Translations under genes and position numbers: made by a program | The notes under the pieces: generated by a model | What the model saw: only the letters and a program-made list of their open reading frames with translations | Databases searched by the model: none | What the model was told of the DNA's origin: nothing | DNA from: an uncultured Collinsella sp. | GTDB taxonomy: Bacteria; Actinomycetota; Coriobacteriia; Coriobacteriales; Coriobacteriaceae | Length of the DNA: 64,000 bases | Direction of reading: 5' to 3' | Assembly (NCBI GenBank): GCA_958348225.1 | Contig: CATVYG010000006.1 | Location: 1-64,000 of the forward strand | Shown here: positions 34,800 to 42,504 of the stretch, in pieces | Layout: each line of letters starts with the position of its first letter | Numbering within the stretch: position 1 is the stretch's first letter

Positions 34800-36275
34800 A
34801 TGGCATCAGACGTTCGCGTCCGCTTTGCACCCTCACCGACGGGCAAGCTGCACATCGGCGGCGCCCGCACCGCTATCTATAACTGGGCTTTCGCCCGAGC
34901 AAACGGTGGCACGTTCATCCTGCGCATCGACGACACCGATCCCACCCGTTCCACCGACGAGAACACGCAGATCATCCTGCGCGCCATGCGTTGGCTGGGC
35001 CTGGACTGGGACGAGGGTCCCGAGGTGGGCGGCGACTTTGGCCCCTATGCCCAGACCGAGCGCCTGGACCTGTACAAGCAGGCCGCTCAGAAGCTTTGGG
35101 ACGAGGGCAAGGCCTATCCCTGCTTCTGCACCAAGGAGCAGCTCGACGCCGACCGCAAGGCCGCGCAGGAGCGCAAAGACCCCTTCCAGGGCTATCAGCG
35201 CCGCTGCCGCGATCTTGATCCCGAGGAGGCACGCCGCCGCATCGAGGCCGGCGAGCCCTACGTCCTGCGCATCAAGGTGCCCGCGGACCGCGGCGACGTC
35301 GTCATCCACGACGCCGTCCACGGCGAGGTGACCTTCGACGCCAAGGAGCTCGACGACTTCGTCATCTTCCGCTCCGATGGCACGCCCACGTATAACTTCG
35401 CGACCGTCGTCGACGATGCCATGATGAAGATTACCCACGTCATCCGCGGCGATGACCATCTGTCCAACACCCCGCGCCAGGTCATGGTCTACGAGGCCCT
35501 CGGCGCGCCCGTGCCCACGTTCGCCCACATCTCCATGATCTTGGGTGCCGACGGCAAAAAGCTTTCCAAGCGCCACGGCGCCACCTCGGTGGAGGAGTAC
35601 CGCGACGCCGGTTACTTGTCCGACGCCTTTGTCAACTATCTGGCGCTGCTCGGCTGGTCGCTCGACGGCGAGACCACGATCATCCCGCGCGATGTCCTGG
35701 CCAGCAAGTTCTCGCTCGACCGCATCTCCAAGAACCCGGCGACCTTCGACCCCAAAAAGCTCGACTGGGTCAACGCCGAGTACATCAATGGTATGTCCGA
35801 TGCTCAGTTTGCCGATGAGATCATGGTCCCTGAGCTGCACGAGGCGGGTCTCATCGAGGGTAATGTCGAATACGGCGAGGATTGGATCGACGCGCTTGCC
35901 GCCATTGTCAAGCCGCGCACCAAGATGCCGGCCGACGCCGTGACCGTCGCCGCCCCCATCTTTGCTACGGCTGAGACGCTCGAGTATGACGAGAAGTCCG
36001 TCAACAAGGGCCTGGCCAAGGAGGGCATGGGTGCCATTCTGGATGCCGCCAAGGCCGCGCTCGAGGGCGTGGACGAGTGGACGGATGCCAACATCGACGC
36101 CGCGCTTGAGCCGCTGCCCGAGCAGATGGACCTTAAGAAGCGCGTGGTGTTCCAAGCCGTGCGCGTCGCCGTCTGCGGCAACATGGTGAGCCCTCCGCTG
36201 GGCGAGACCATGGCGCTCATCGGCCGCGACGACTGCCTGGCGCGCATCGACCGCGCCCGCACGATGGCGCTGTAA
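34800..36275 (+). CDS. gltX: Glutamyl-tRNA synthetase
   Basis: Charges tRNA-Glu. The class I HIGH motif is PSPTGKLHIGGARTAIYNW near the N-terminus and the KMSKS equivalent is KKLSKRHGATS (about residue 245). 491 residues, normal for bacterial GluRS. The start at 34800 has GAGGAGA just before it; longer reading upstream crosses the palindromic element. Glutamyl-tRNA is also the first substrate of tetrapyrrole synthesis. Confidence 0.96.
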   Translation: MASDVRVRFAPSPTGKLHIGGARTAIYNWAFARANGGTFILRIDDTDPTRSTDENTQIILRAMRWLGLDWDEGPEVGGDFGPYAQTERLDLYKQAAQKLWDEGKAYPCFCTKEQLDADRKAAQERKDPFQGYQRRCRDLDPEEARRRIEAGEPYVLRIKVPADRGDVVIHDAVHGEVTFDAKELDDFVIFRSDGTPTYNFATVVDDAMMKITHVIRGDDHLSNTPRQVMVYEALGAPVPTFAHISMILGADGKKLSKRHGATSVEEYRDAGYLSDAFVNYLALLGWSLDGETTIIPRDVLASKFSLDRISKNPATFDPKKLDWVNAEYINGMSDAQFADEIMVPELHEAGLIEGNVEYGEDWIDALAAIVKPRTKMPADAVTVAAPIFATAETLEYDEKSVNKGLAKEGMGAILDAAKAALEGVDEWTDANIDAALEPLPEQMDLKKRVVFQAVRVAVCGNMVSPPLGETMALIGRDDCLARIDRARTMAL

Positions 36276-36298
36276 TCGCTGCGCAAACGTTTGTATCC

Positions 36299-36332
36299 GA
36301 GCCCCGTTCACTCAGAGCGGGGCTCTTGTTTC
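36299..36332 (+). terminator. Terminator of gltX
   Basis: GAGCCCCG pairs with CGGGGCTC around TTCACTCAGAG, followed by TTGTTTCT, 24 nt after the gltX stop. Confidence 0.75.
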
Positions 36333-36364
36333 TGTAGACGTATGGGATAGGAGGTGCTGGGGCC

Positions 36365-38818
36365 ATGGCCGAGCAACTTTCGCTGTTTGGTTCTCCGGAA
36401 CCGGAGCAAGCTCCGAACTCCGCGGCTCCTGCCGCCGTCCCGGCGCAGCCCGAGCCCGCACCCGAACCCGTCGCCGCCTATGCGAGCGTAGTCCTCGACA
36501 TCCCGACGCGTGCACTGTCCGAGCCGTTTGCTTACGGCATTCCGCAGTCACTCGCCAACGATGTTCAGATCGGCTCCACCGTCCTAGTTCATTTTGGCAA
36601 CCGTGCGGCCGCGGGCTATATCGTTGACATTGCGTGTGAGCTCGGCGACCTGCAAGGCAACATCGCCCTCGACCCCGCACGCATCAAGCCCATCGAGGCC
36701 ATCCTCAGCAAACCGCTCTTTACCGCCGAGGCTGCCCGCATCGCGCGCTGGATGAGCCGCGAGTACGTCGCGACCCTTTCCGAGTGCCTGCGCCTGTTTT
36801 TGCCTCCGGGCGGCAGCCCGCGCGTGGTCAAGGGCAATGACGGCGCATGGTCGGTTGAGCGCCCCGCCGTCAAGCCTATCCAAAATCGCTGGGTCATGCT
36901 CACGCCCGAGGGTTTCGACTACACGCCGCCCAAGACCGCGGTTCGCCAGCGTCAGCTCATCGAGGCGCTCCAATGCGGCCCGGTCACGACGCGCGATCTC
37001 AACCTGCTCTACAACAACATGTCGGCGACCATCAAGGCGCTCGAAAAGCGCGGCGTCGTGGTGGTGGAGGAGCGTCGCGCCTGGCGTGGCTGCAGCGAGC
37101 AGACCACGCTGTCCTCGGCAAGCGGCAAGGCACCAGTCGCTCTCACGAACGGCCAGCAGCAGGCGCTCGCGCAGATTGAGCGCGCCCGTCTGGACGCTCA
37201 TGGCGACGTGGTGCTGGTCGACGGCGTCACTGGCTCCGGCAAAACCGAGGTCTACCTCTCGGCGATTGAGCGCGTGCTGGCGGCCGGCCGTTCGGCCTGC
37301 GTGCTCGTGCCCGAGATCTCGCTGACGGCCCAGACCGTCGGCCGCTTTCGCTCGCGCTTTGGCGAGACGGTCGCCGTGTTCCATTCGCGCCTCTCGGCCG
37401 GCGAGCGCCTGGACCAGTGGGATATGGTCGCCAGCGGTGCCGCGCGCGTGGTCGTGGGCGCCCGCTCGGCGCTCTTTTGCCCGCTCAGCGACTTGGGCCT
37501 CATCATCATCGACGAGGAGCACGAGACCAGCTACAAGCAGGGCTCCAGCCCGCGCTACCACGCGCGCGAGGTGGCGGCCGAGATGGCGCGCCGCTACCGC
37601 TGCCCGCTCGTGTTGGGCTCCGCCACGCCCTCGGCCGAGGCCCTCGATCGCTGCCGCCGTGGCACGTATAACGGTGCCACCTGGACGCGCGTCGAGATGC
37701 CCGAGCGCCCGGGACACGCCGTGCTGCCCACGGTCCGCATTGCCGACCTGCGCCGCGAGTTTTCGCACGGCAGCCGCTCCATGTTTTCAAAACCGCTGAT
37801 GGAAGGCTTGGAACGCGTGGTCGAGCGCCGCGAGAAGGCAGTGCTACTACATAACCGCCGCGGCTTTGCGCCGTTCCTGATGTGCCGCGAGTGCGGCTGC
37901 GTCCCCACCTGCAACCACTGCTCCACCGCGCTTACGTATCACGAGCGTACGCACACGCTGCAGTGTCACACATGCGGTTCGTCGTGGCGCGTGCAGCCCT
38001 ATCCCGCGCCCACAAGCCGTTGCCCCAAATGTGGAAGTCGCTACCTGGCAAAAATGGGTCTGGGCACGCAGCAGATCGAGGACGCACTGCACCAGATGCT
38101 TCCCGAGGACGTCGCCATTATTCGCATGGATGCCGATTCCACGCGCGGAAAGGACGCACACAAAAAGCTGCTTGAGCAGTTCGATGCCGCCGATTGCGCG
38201 GTGCTGCTGGGCACCCAAATGATCGCAAAGGGCCTCGACTTTCCCGAGGTCACGCTCGTGGGCGTGGTCAATGCCGACTTCGCCCTCAAGCTGCCGGACT
38301 TCCGCGCAGGGGAGCGCGCCTACGATCTGCTGGAGCAAGTCGCCGGCCGTGCCGGTCGTGGTGATCGCCCCGGCGAGGTCATCATCCAGACCTACCTGCC
38401 CGAGGACCCGGTCATTCGCGCCGTCGCTGAGCATGACCGTTCGATCTTTACCGACTACGACCTGGACCAGCGCCGCGACGCGCTGTACCCGCCGTTTGTT
38501 CGCCTGGTCAACATCTTGGTGTGGTCGGCGAACCGAGACGAAGCGCAAGACTACATCGGTCGCATCGCGAAACTCCTCAAGCGCCGCTGGCATGCCGCCG
38601 CGCCCGACTTTTTGCGGGCGGGGAGTGCCGTGCCGCAGGTGCTGGGCCCGGCTTCGTGTGTAATCGAGAGAGCCAAGGACCGTTATCGCTTCCACCTGCT
38701 TGTGAAGTCGCCCGTAGGGTACCATGTCTCTGATGATATCGACGCCTGCCTCAAAGAGGTGGGCTCCGTGCGCGGCGTGAGCGTGAGCGTTGACGTCGAC
38801 GCCTATGACCTGATGTAA
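36365..38818 (+). CDS. priA: Primosomal protein N' (replication restart helicase)
   Basis: 817 residues. An N-terminal Pro/Ala-rich lead (~35), the 3'-DNA-binding domain (ASVVLDIPTRALSEPFAYGIP), helicase domain with Walker A DGVTGSGKTEVYL, LIIIDEEHETSYKQG (DEEH box) and GSATPSAE, then the zinc-binding cysteines CRECGCVPTCNHC and CHTCG...CPKCG, and the C-terminal helicase lobe LLGTQMIAKGLDFPEVTLVGVV with QVAGRAGRG. GGAGG precedes the ATG. PriA reloads the replisome at stalled forks. It heads a short run priA-def. Confidence 0.96.
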   Translation: MAEQLSLFGSPEPEQAPNSAAPAAVPAQPEPAPEPVAAYASVVLDIPTRALSEPFAYGIPQSLANDVQIGSTVLVHFGNRAAAGYIVDIACELGDLQGNIALDPARIKPIEAILSKPLFTAEAARIARWMSREYVATLSECLRLFLPPGGSPRVVKGNDGAWSVERPAVKPIQNRWVMLTPEGFDYTPPKTAVRQRQLIEALQCGPVTTRDLNLLYNNMSATIKALEKRGVVVVEERRAWRGCSEQTTLSSASGKAPVALTNGQQQALAQIERARLDAHGDVVLVDGVTGSGKTEVYLSAIERVLAAGRSACVLVPEISLTAQTVGRFRSRFGETVAVFHSRLSAGERLDQWDMVASGAARVVVGARSALFCPLSDLGLIIIDEEHETSYKQGSSPRYHAREVAAEMARRYRCPLVLGSATPSAEALDRCRRGTYNGATWTRVEMPERPGHAVLPTVRIADLRREFSHGSRSMFSKPLMEGLERVVERREKAVLLHNRRGFAPFLMCRECGCVPTCNHCSTALTYHERTHTLQCHTCGSSWRVQPYPAPTSRCPKCGSRYLAKMGLGTQQIEDALHQMLPEDVAIIRMDADSTRGKDAHKKLLEQFDAADCAVLLGTQMIAKGLDFPEVTLVGVVNADFALKLPDFRAGERAYDLLEQVAGRAGRGDRPGEVIIQTYLPEDPVIRAVAEHDRSIFTDYDLDQRRDALYPPFVRLVNILVWSANRDEAQDYIGRIAKLLKRRWHAAAPDFLRAGSAVPQVLGPASCVIERAKDRYRFHLLVKSPVGYHVSDDIDACLKEVGSVRGVSVSVDVDAYDLM

Positions 38819-38836
38819 CAACCCGAAAGGATGGCC

Positions 38837-39373
38837 ATGGAAGCCAACGGAATCGTACTGTCGCCCGACCCTCGTCTGCGCCAGGAGTGCGCCGTCATCG
38901 AGGAGATCACCCCGGCGATCGAGGCGCTTGCCGAGAAGATGAAGAAGATGATGTTCGAGAACGGCGGTTGCGGCCTAGCTGCCCCGCAGATCGGCGAGCT
39001 CATTCAGCTCGTCACCATCGACTGCGACTACAGCGACAAAAGCGACTACGACCCGTACGTGCTCATCAATCCCGTCATTGTTGAGCAGAGTGACCATCTG
39101 GTGCCGTTTAGCGAGGGCTGCTTGTCCATCCCCGGCATTAGCTGCGAGATTGAGCGTCCCGACCATGTCGTTGTCGAGGCGTACGACTTGGATGCCAACC
39201 TGATCCGCTATGAGGCCACGGGCGACCTGTTCTGCGTGTGCCTGCAGCACGAGATCGATCACCTGCACGGCAACACCATGTTCGAGCGACTGAAGCCCAT
39301 GCAGAGGATCAAGGCCGTCAAGGAGTACCAGGACGCCCTGGCCCGTGGCGCTCGACCGGGCGAGACGGAGTAG
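38837..39373 (+). CDS. def: Peptide deformylase
   Basis: Removes the formyl group from nascent proteins. The three metal/active-site motifs are present: NGGCGLAAPQIG, FSEGCLSIPG and QHEIDHLHG. About 178 residues. I favour the ATG at 38837, 6 nt after AAAGG; the ATG at 38831 directly abuts that Shine-Dalgarno. Functional partner of fmt downstream, though a palindromic element separates them. Confidence 0.95.
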   Translation: MEANGIVLSPDPRLRQECAVIEEITPAIEALAEKMKKMMFENGGCGLAAPQIGELIQLVTIDCDYSDKSDYDPYVLINPVIVEQSDHLVPFSEGCLSIPGISCEIERPDHVVVEAYDLDANLIRYEATGDLFCVCLQHEIDHLHGNTMFERLKPMQRIKAVKEYQDALARGARPGETE

Positions 39374-39381
39374 GTCCCACC

Positions 39382-39483
39382 GTCCCCGGTGCTGAGCGCC
39401 CACATATCATCCCGTGCTCAAACATTCTCGCTTCGCTGCGAAACTGCGCGCGGGACGATATGTGGGCGCTCAGCACCGGGGAC
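39382..39483. repeat. 102-bp palindromic element between def and fmt
   Basis: Arms of 33 bp (39382-39414 and 39451-39483) form an inverted repeat with one mismatch; they begin GTCCCCGGTGCTGAGCGCCC. The 36-bp loop contains CGCTTCGCTGCG. The rest of 39374-39700 shows no gene; the last ~100 bases are T-rich and probably hold the fmt promoter. Confidence 0.8.
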
Positions 39484-39700
39484 TGCGTTGTTCTAGCTCG
39501 GTTCGCCCGGGTGCCGTCGGGCCGGGGAAGGGCGTCTTTGCTGATAGGTGCTTTGTTGGGAGGGCTGCTTTTATGCGGCTCTTTCTTTGTTTTTGGGTAT
39601 ATTTGTCTTTGTTGAACTGTTCTTGCGGCTGGGTGCGCTTGCGACCTGGAACGCTTTTTTGTAGCCGTCTCGGCTCGTTATTGAGAGGAGACTAACTTTT

Positions 39701-40621
39701 ATGCGTATTGTGTTTATGGGTACGCCCGATTTTGCTGTGCCTTCGCTGACTTCGCTTGTTGAGGCTGGGAATGAGATTGCGCTTGTTATTACTCGCCCTG
39801 ATGCTGTTCGTGGGCGTGGTAAGAAGCTTGAACCGTCCCCTGTTAAGGCTAAGGCGCTTGAGCTGGGGTTGCCGGTTGTTGAGGCTAATCGTATGACGCC
39901 TGAGGTTGTTGAGGCGCTTCAAGCTGCCCAGGCTGACATTTTCTGTGTGGCTGCTTATGGTTGCATTTTGCCTGATGAGGTGCTGCATATGGCGCCGCTC
40001 GGCATTGTGAATGTTCATGCGTCCTTGCTGCCGCGTTGGCGTGGCGCTGCTCCTATTCAGCGTGCCATTCTTGCTGGTGATGAGGTTGCTGGTGTTTCCA
40101 TTATGCGTATTGGGCATGGCGTTGATACCGGCGTTTATTGTGCCCAGGCTTCCACGTCGGTTGCCGGTAAGCATGCCGAGGCTTTGACTATGGAGCTTGG
40201 CGTGCTTGGCGGCAAACTGCTGGCTGATACGCTTCCCTCGCTTGTCGATGGCTCGGCTGTTTGGACTGAGCAGGATGAGTCGCTCGTCACTCATGCTGCT
40301 AAGATTTCCAAGCAGGAGATGCGTCTGGATCCGCAAATGGCGGCGCTTGATTGCGTGCGTCATGTGCTGGCCTCGTCCGATACCGCGCCTGCTCGTTGCG
40401 TGATTGCCGGAAAGACCGCGCGCGTGCTCGATGCTGCGCCGGCTGATGTGTCGCTTGGCGAGGGTCAGGTTCTCGTAAAGGCCAAGCGTGTTTACCTGGG
40501 TCTTTCCGATGGCTCGGTTGAGTTGCTCGAGGTTAAGCCTGATGGCAAACGTGCCATGGCTGCTTCTGCTTGGGCTGCTGGCCTGCAGGGTGCCGATCTT
40601 TCGTGGGGTGTTCTGTCATGA
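39701..40621 (+). CDS. fmt: Methionyl-tRNA formyltransferase
   Basis: Formylates initiator Met-tRNA using 10-formyl-THF. MRIVFMGTPDFAVPSL at the N-terminus, GIVNVHASLLPRWRGAAPIQ with the catalytic Asn and His, and GVSIMRIGHGVDTG with the catalytic Asp are all present. 306 residues. Codons here end in T far more often than in neighbouring genes (GCT, CGT, GTT, CTT). GAGGAG lies upstream; its stop overlaps the start of the next gene (ATGA). Confidence 0.96.
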   Translation: MRIVFMGTPDFAVPSLTSLVEAGNEIALVITRPDAVRGRGKKLEPSPVKAKALELGLPVVEANRMTPEVVEALQAAQADIFCVAAYGCILPDEVLHMAPLGIVNVHASLLPRWRGAAPIQRAILAGDEVAGVSIMRIGHGVDTGVYCAQASTSVAGKHAEALTMELGVLGGKLLADTLPSLVDGSAVWTEQDESLVTHAAKISKQEMRLDPQMAALDCVRHVLASSDTAPARCVIAGKTARVLDAAPADVSLGEGQVLVKAKRVYLGLSDGSVELLEVKPDGKRAMAASAWAAGLQGADLSWGVLS

Positions 40622-42018
40622 GCAAACTGTCTCCCGCGCGCAAGCTTGCGCTCGATGTGCTGATGGAGGCCGATCGCCGCGGCATGTATGCGCGCGACGT
40701 GCTGTCCTCTCGCGCATCGGCCAAGGCTATTGACCAGCGCGATTCCGCTTTTGCCGCCCGCTTGGCGCTGGGTGTGGCCGCTACGCAGGGCATTTTGGAC
40801 GAGTTGCTCGATCAGTTTCTCGATAAGCCTAAAAAGGTTGCGCCGCGTGTTCGCATGGCACTTCGCATCTCGGCCTTCGAGATGCTCTATCTGCATACGC
40901 CTGGCCGCGTTGCGGTGAGTCAGGGCGTTGAGCTGGTGCGCTGCGGCGCTAAGTCTGCCGCCGGTTTGGCCAATGCCGTGCTGCATAAGGTCGCGGACAA
41001 CGTTGAGGACTTTGCCACTGCGTCCGATGTAGACGAATCTGAGCGACGCTTGGTTCGTCTGTCGCGCCTGATGGGTCTGCCGCGTTGGCTGTGCGCTCGT
41101 ATTATGGCGTCGTTTGACACGCCCGAGGGTGCGCTTAACTTTGCCGGCAATCTGGCCCCCGCGCCGCTGGCCCTGCATGAGAACGCCTTTGCGACTAAGC
41201 CCGATCCGTATATCTCGCAGCTCGTCGCGCCTGTCTTCCCGGGCTGCCATGCTCCGGTTGATGCCCAGGTCACCGTTGCGTCGGGCGTGTTTGAGCGTGC
41301 TGCCGCGGTAGCATCTGATCTCAACGCACAGCTTATCGCCACGGCAGCCACACGTCCTGGAAGCTGCCTTGAGATTGGTGCCGGTCGTGGCACCAAGACC
41401 TATGTGATGATGTGCCAGGCCAAACGCGCGGGCTATGAGCGTCAGCATACGGCGCTCGATCTGCATGATCGCAAGTGCGATCTGAATCTCGCTCGCCTGC
41501 ATAAGGCCGGTATTCAGGGCGTTCGTACGGTTTCGGGTGATGCCTGCGAGCTTGATGAGGTGCTCACATCGTTTGATGCCATGCTTGGCGAGCCGGTTAA
41601 GTTCGACACGGTTTTTATCGATGCGCCGTGCTCGGGCACCGGCACCATGCGCCGTCATCCCGAGATCCCTTGGCGACTGACCGAAAAGGACGTGACGGTT
41701 GAGCTGCCCAAACTGCAGCTGACGATGCTCAAGGAAGCTGCCGCGCGCGTGGGTGCCGCGGGCGAGCTCATCTATGCGACGTGCTCGGTCTTCGACGAGG
41801 AGAACACACAGGTGGTGGACGCGTTCCTTGCTTCTCCCGAGGGTGCCGGCTTTAGCGTGGCGCCGCTTTCCGAAGCACAGATTCTGCAACTCCCTGAGTT
41901 CGATCAGGCCAAGAAACTCGTATCCGTACGCCAGAACGATCAAGGCCTCTTCCAAAGCGTGCCGGTAAACGCCGACTCCTACGACGGCCACTTCTGCGCC
42001 CGCCTGATTCGCAAGTAA
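40618..42018 (+). CDS. rsmB: 16S rRNA (cytosine-C5)-methyltransferase, RsmB/RsmF family
   Basis: 466 residues. The N-terminal NusB-like RNA-binding domain covers about 1-140 (ARKLALDVLMEADRRGMYARDVL, VAPRVRMALRISAFEMLYL) and the C-terminal methyltransferase domain has IDAPCSGTGTMRRHPEIPW and YATCSVFDEENTQVV with both family cysteines. The SAM loop reads LEIGAGRGTKT rather than the common DxCAAPGGKT, so the protein is a divergent member. Translationally coupled to fmt, an association common in bacteria. Confidence 0.88.
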   Translation: MSKLSPARKLALDVLMEADRRGMYARDVLSSRASAKAIDQRDSAFAARLALGVAATQGILDELLDQFLDKPKKVAPRVRMALRISAFEMLYLHTPGRVAVSQGVELVRCGAKSAAGLANAVLHKVADNVEDFATASDVDESERRLVRLSRLMGLPRWLCARIMASFDTPEGALNFAGNLAPAPLALHENAFATKPDPYISQLVAPVFPGCHAPVDAQVTVASGVFERAAAVASDLNAQLIATAATRPGSCLEIGAGRGTKTYVMMCQAKRAGYERQHTALDLHDRKCDLNLARLHKAGIQGVRTVSGDACELDEVLTSFDAMLGEPVKFDTVFIDAPCSGTGTMRRHPEIPWRLTEKDVTVELPKLQLTMLKEAAARVGAAGELIYATCSVFDEENTQVVDAFLASPEGAGFSVAPLSEAQILQLPEFDQAKKLVSVRQNDQGLFQSVPVNADSYDGHFCARLIRK

Positions 42019-42023
42019 CTACT

Positions 42024-42091
42024 AAGTTGCGGTGAAATAGGGATTGAATAGCGGCATCTACCCGCCAAACAGTCCTTATTTCACCGCAACT
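42024..42091. repeat. Dispersed palindromic element, copy between rsmB and zinc-ribbon gene
   Basis: The left arm AAGTTGCGGTGAAATAGGG and right arm CCTTATTTCACCGCAACT match copies at 2266-2334 and 25822-25891. Again placed between convergent genes, 6 bp after the rsmB stop. Confidence 0.85.
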
Positions 42092-42130
42092 CAGAAGGAA
42101 ACCTGGGTAGCTTAATTAACTACCCATAGA

Positions 42131-42170
42131 GCAAAGAAATAGCCCCGTGATCGGCGTTGATCGCGGGGCC
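42131..42170 (-). terminator. Terminator of the zinc-ribbon gene
   Basis: On the minus strand GGCCCCGCGATC pairs with GATCACGGGGCT, followed by ATTTCTTT. Confidence 0.75.
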
Positions 42171-42179
42171 GCGTTGTTC

Positions 42180-42416
42180 CTAGTGACTGTGCGGGCAGTT
42201 GGCGCAGCAGCCACTGGTGGCGTTGGTGCTGGAGCCGCCGCTTCGCTGGTCGGTGTTGTAGAAACCGCTGCCCTCAAACTTGATGCCGCTGGCCGAGAAC
42301 GTCTTGGATGCCGGGGCGCCGCAGTTGGGGCATACGACCTCGGGCGTCTCGGACATGGGGTGCTCAACCTCAAACACGTTGCCGCAGCTCGTGCACTTGT
42401 AATCGTAGCGTGCCAT
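42180..42416 (-). CDS. FmdB-family zinc-ribbon protein
   Basis: 78 residues. The start MARYDYKCTSCGNVFEVEHP and second pair CPNCGAP form the CxxC...CxxC zinc ribbon of the FmdB/CxxC_CxxC_SSSS family, which is often annotated as a putative regulatory protein of unknown role. Phe/Gly/Ser-rich middle and a C-terminal CCANCPHSH that could bind an additional metal. Monocistronic with its own terminator. Confidence 0.85.
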   Translation of the reverse strand: MARYDYKCTSCGNVFEVEHPMSETPEVVCPNCGAPASKTFSASGIKFEGSGFYNTDQRSGGSSTNATSGCCANCPHSH

Positions 42417-42504
42417 AATACTTCCTTTTCAGCACAAAGCGGGCAGATCGCTCTGCCCGCAAAAATTCAAACAGCTGTAACTGTACCCTATATCGGGGGT
42501 TTTA

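Noticed and set aside
34833..36311. 492-codon frame opposite gltX
   Set aside because: GluRS with both class I motifs is on the other strand; the antisense product has no domain pattern.
40492..41991. 499-codon frame opposite fmt and rsmB
   Set aside because: Antisense shadow of two conserved genes.
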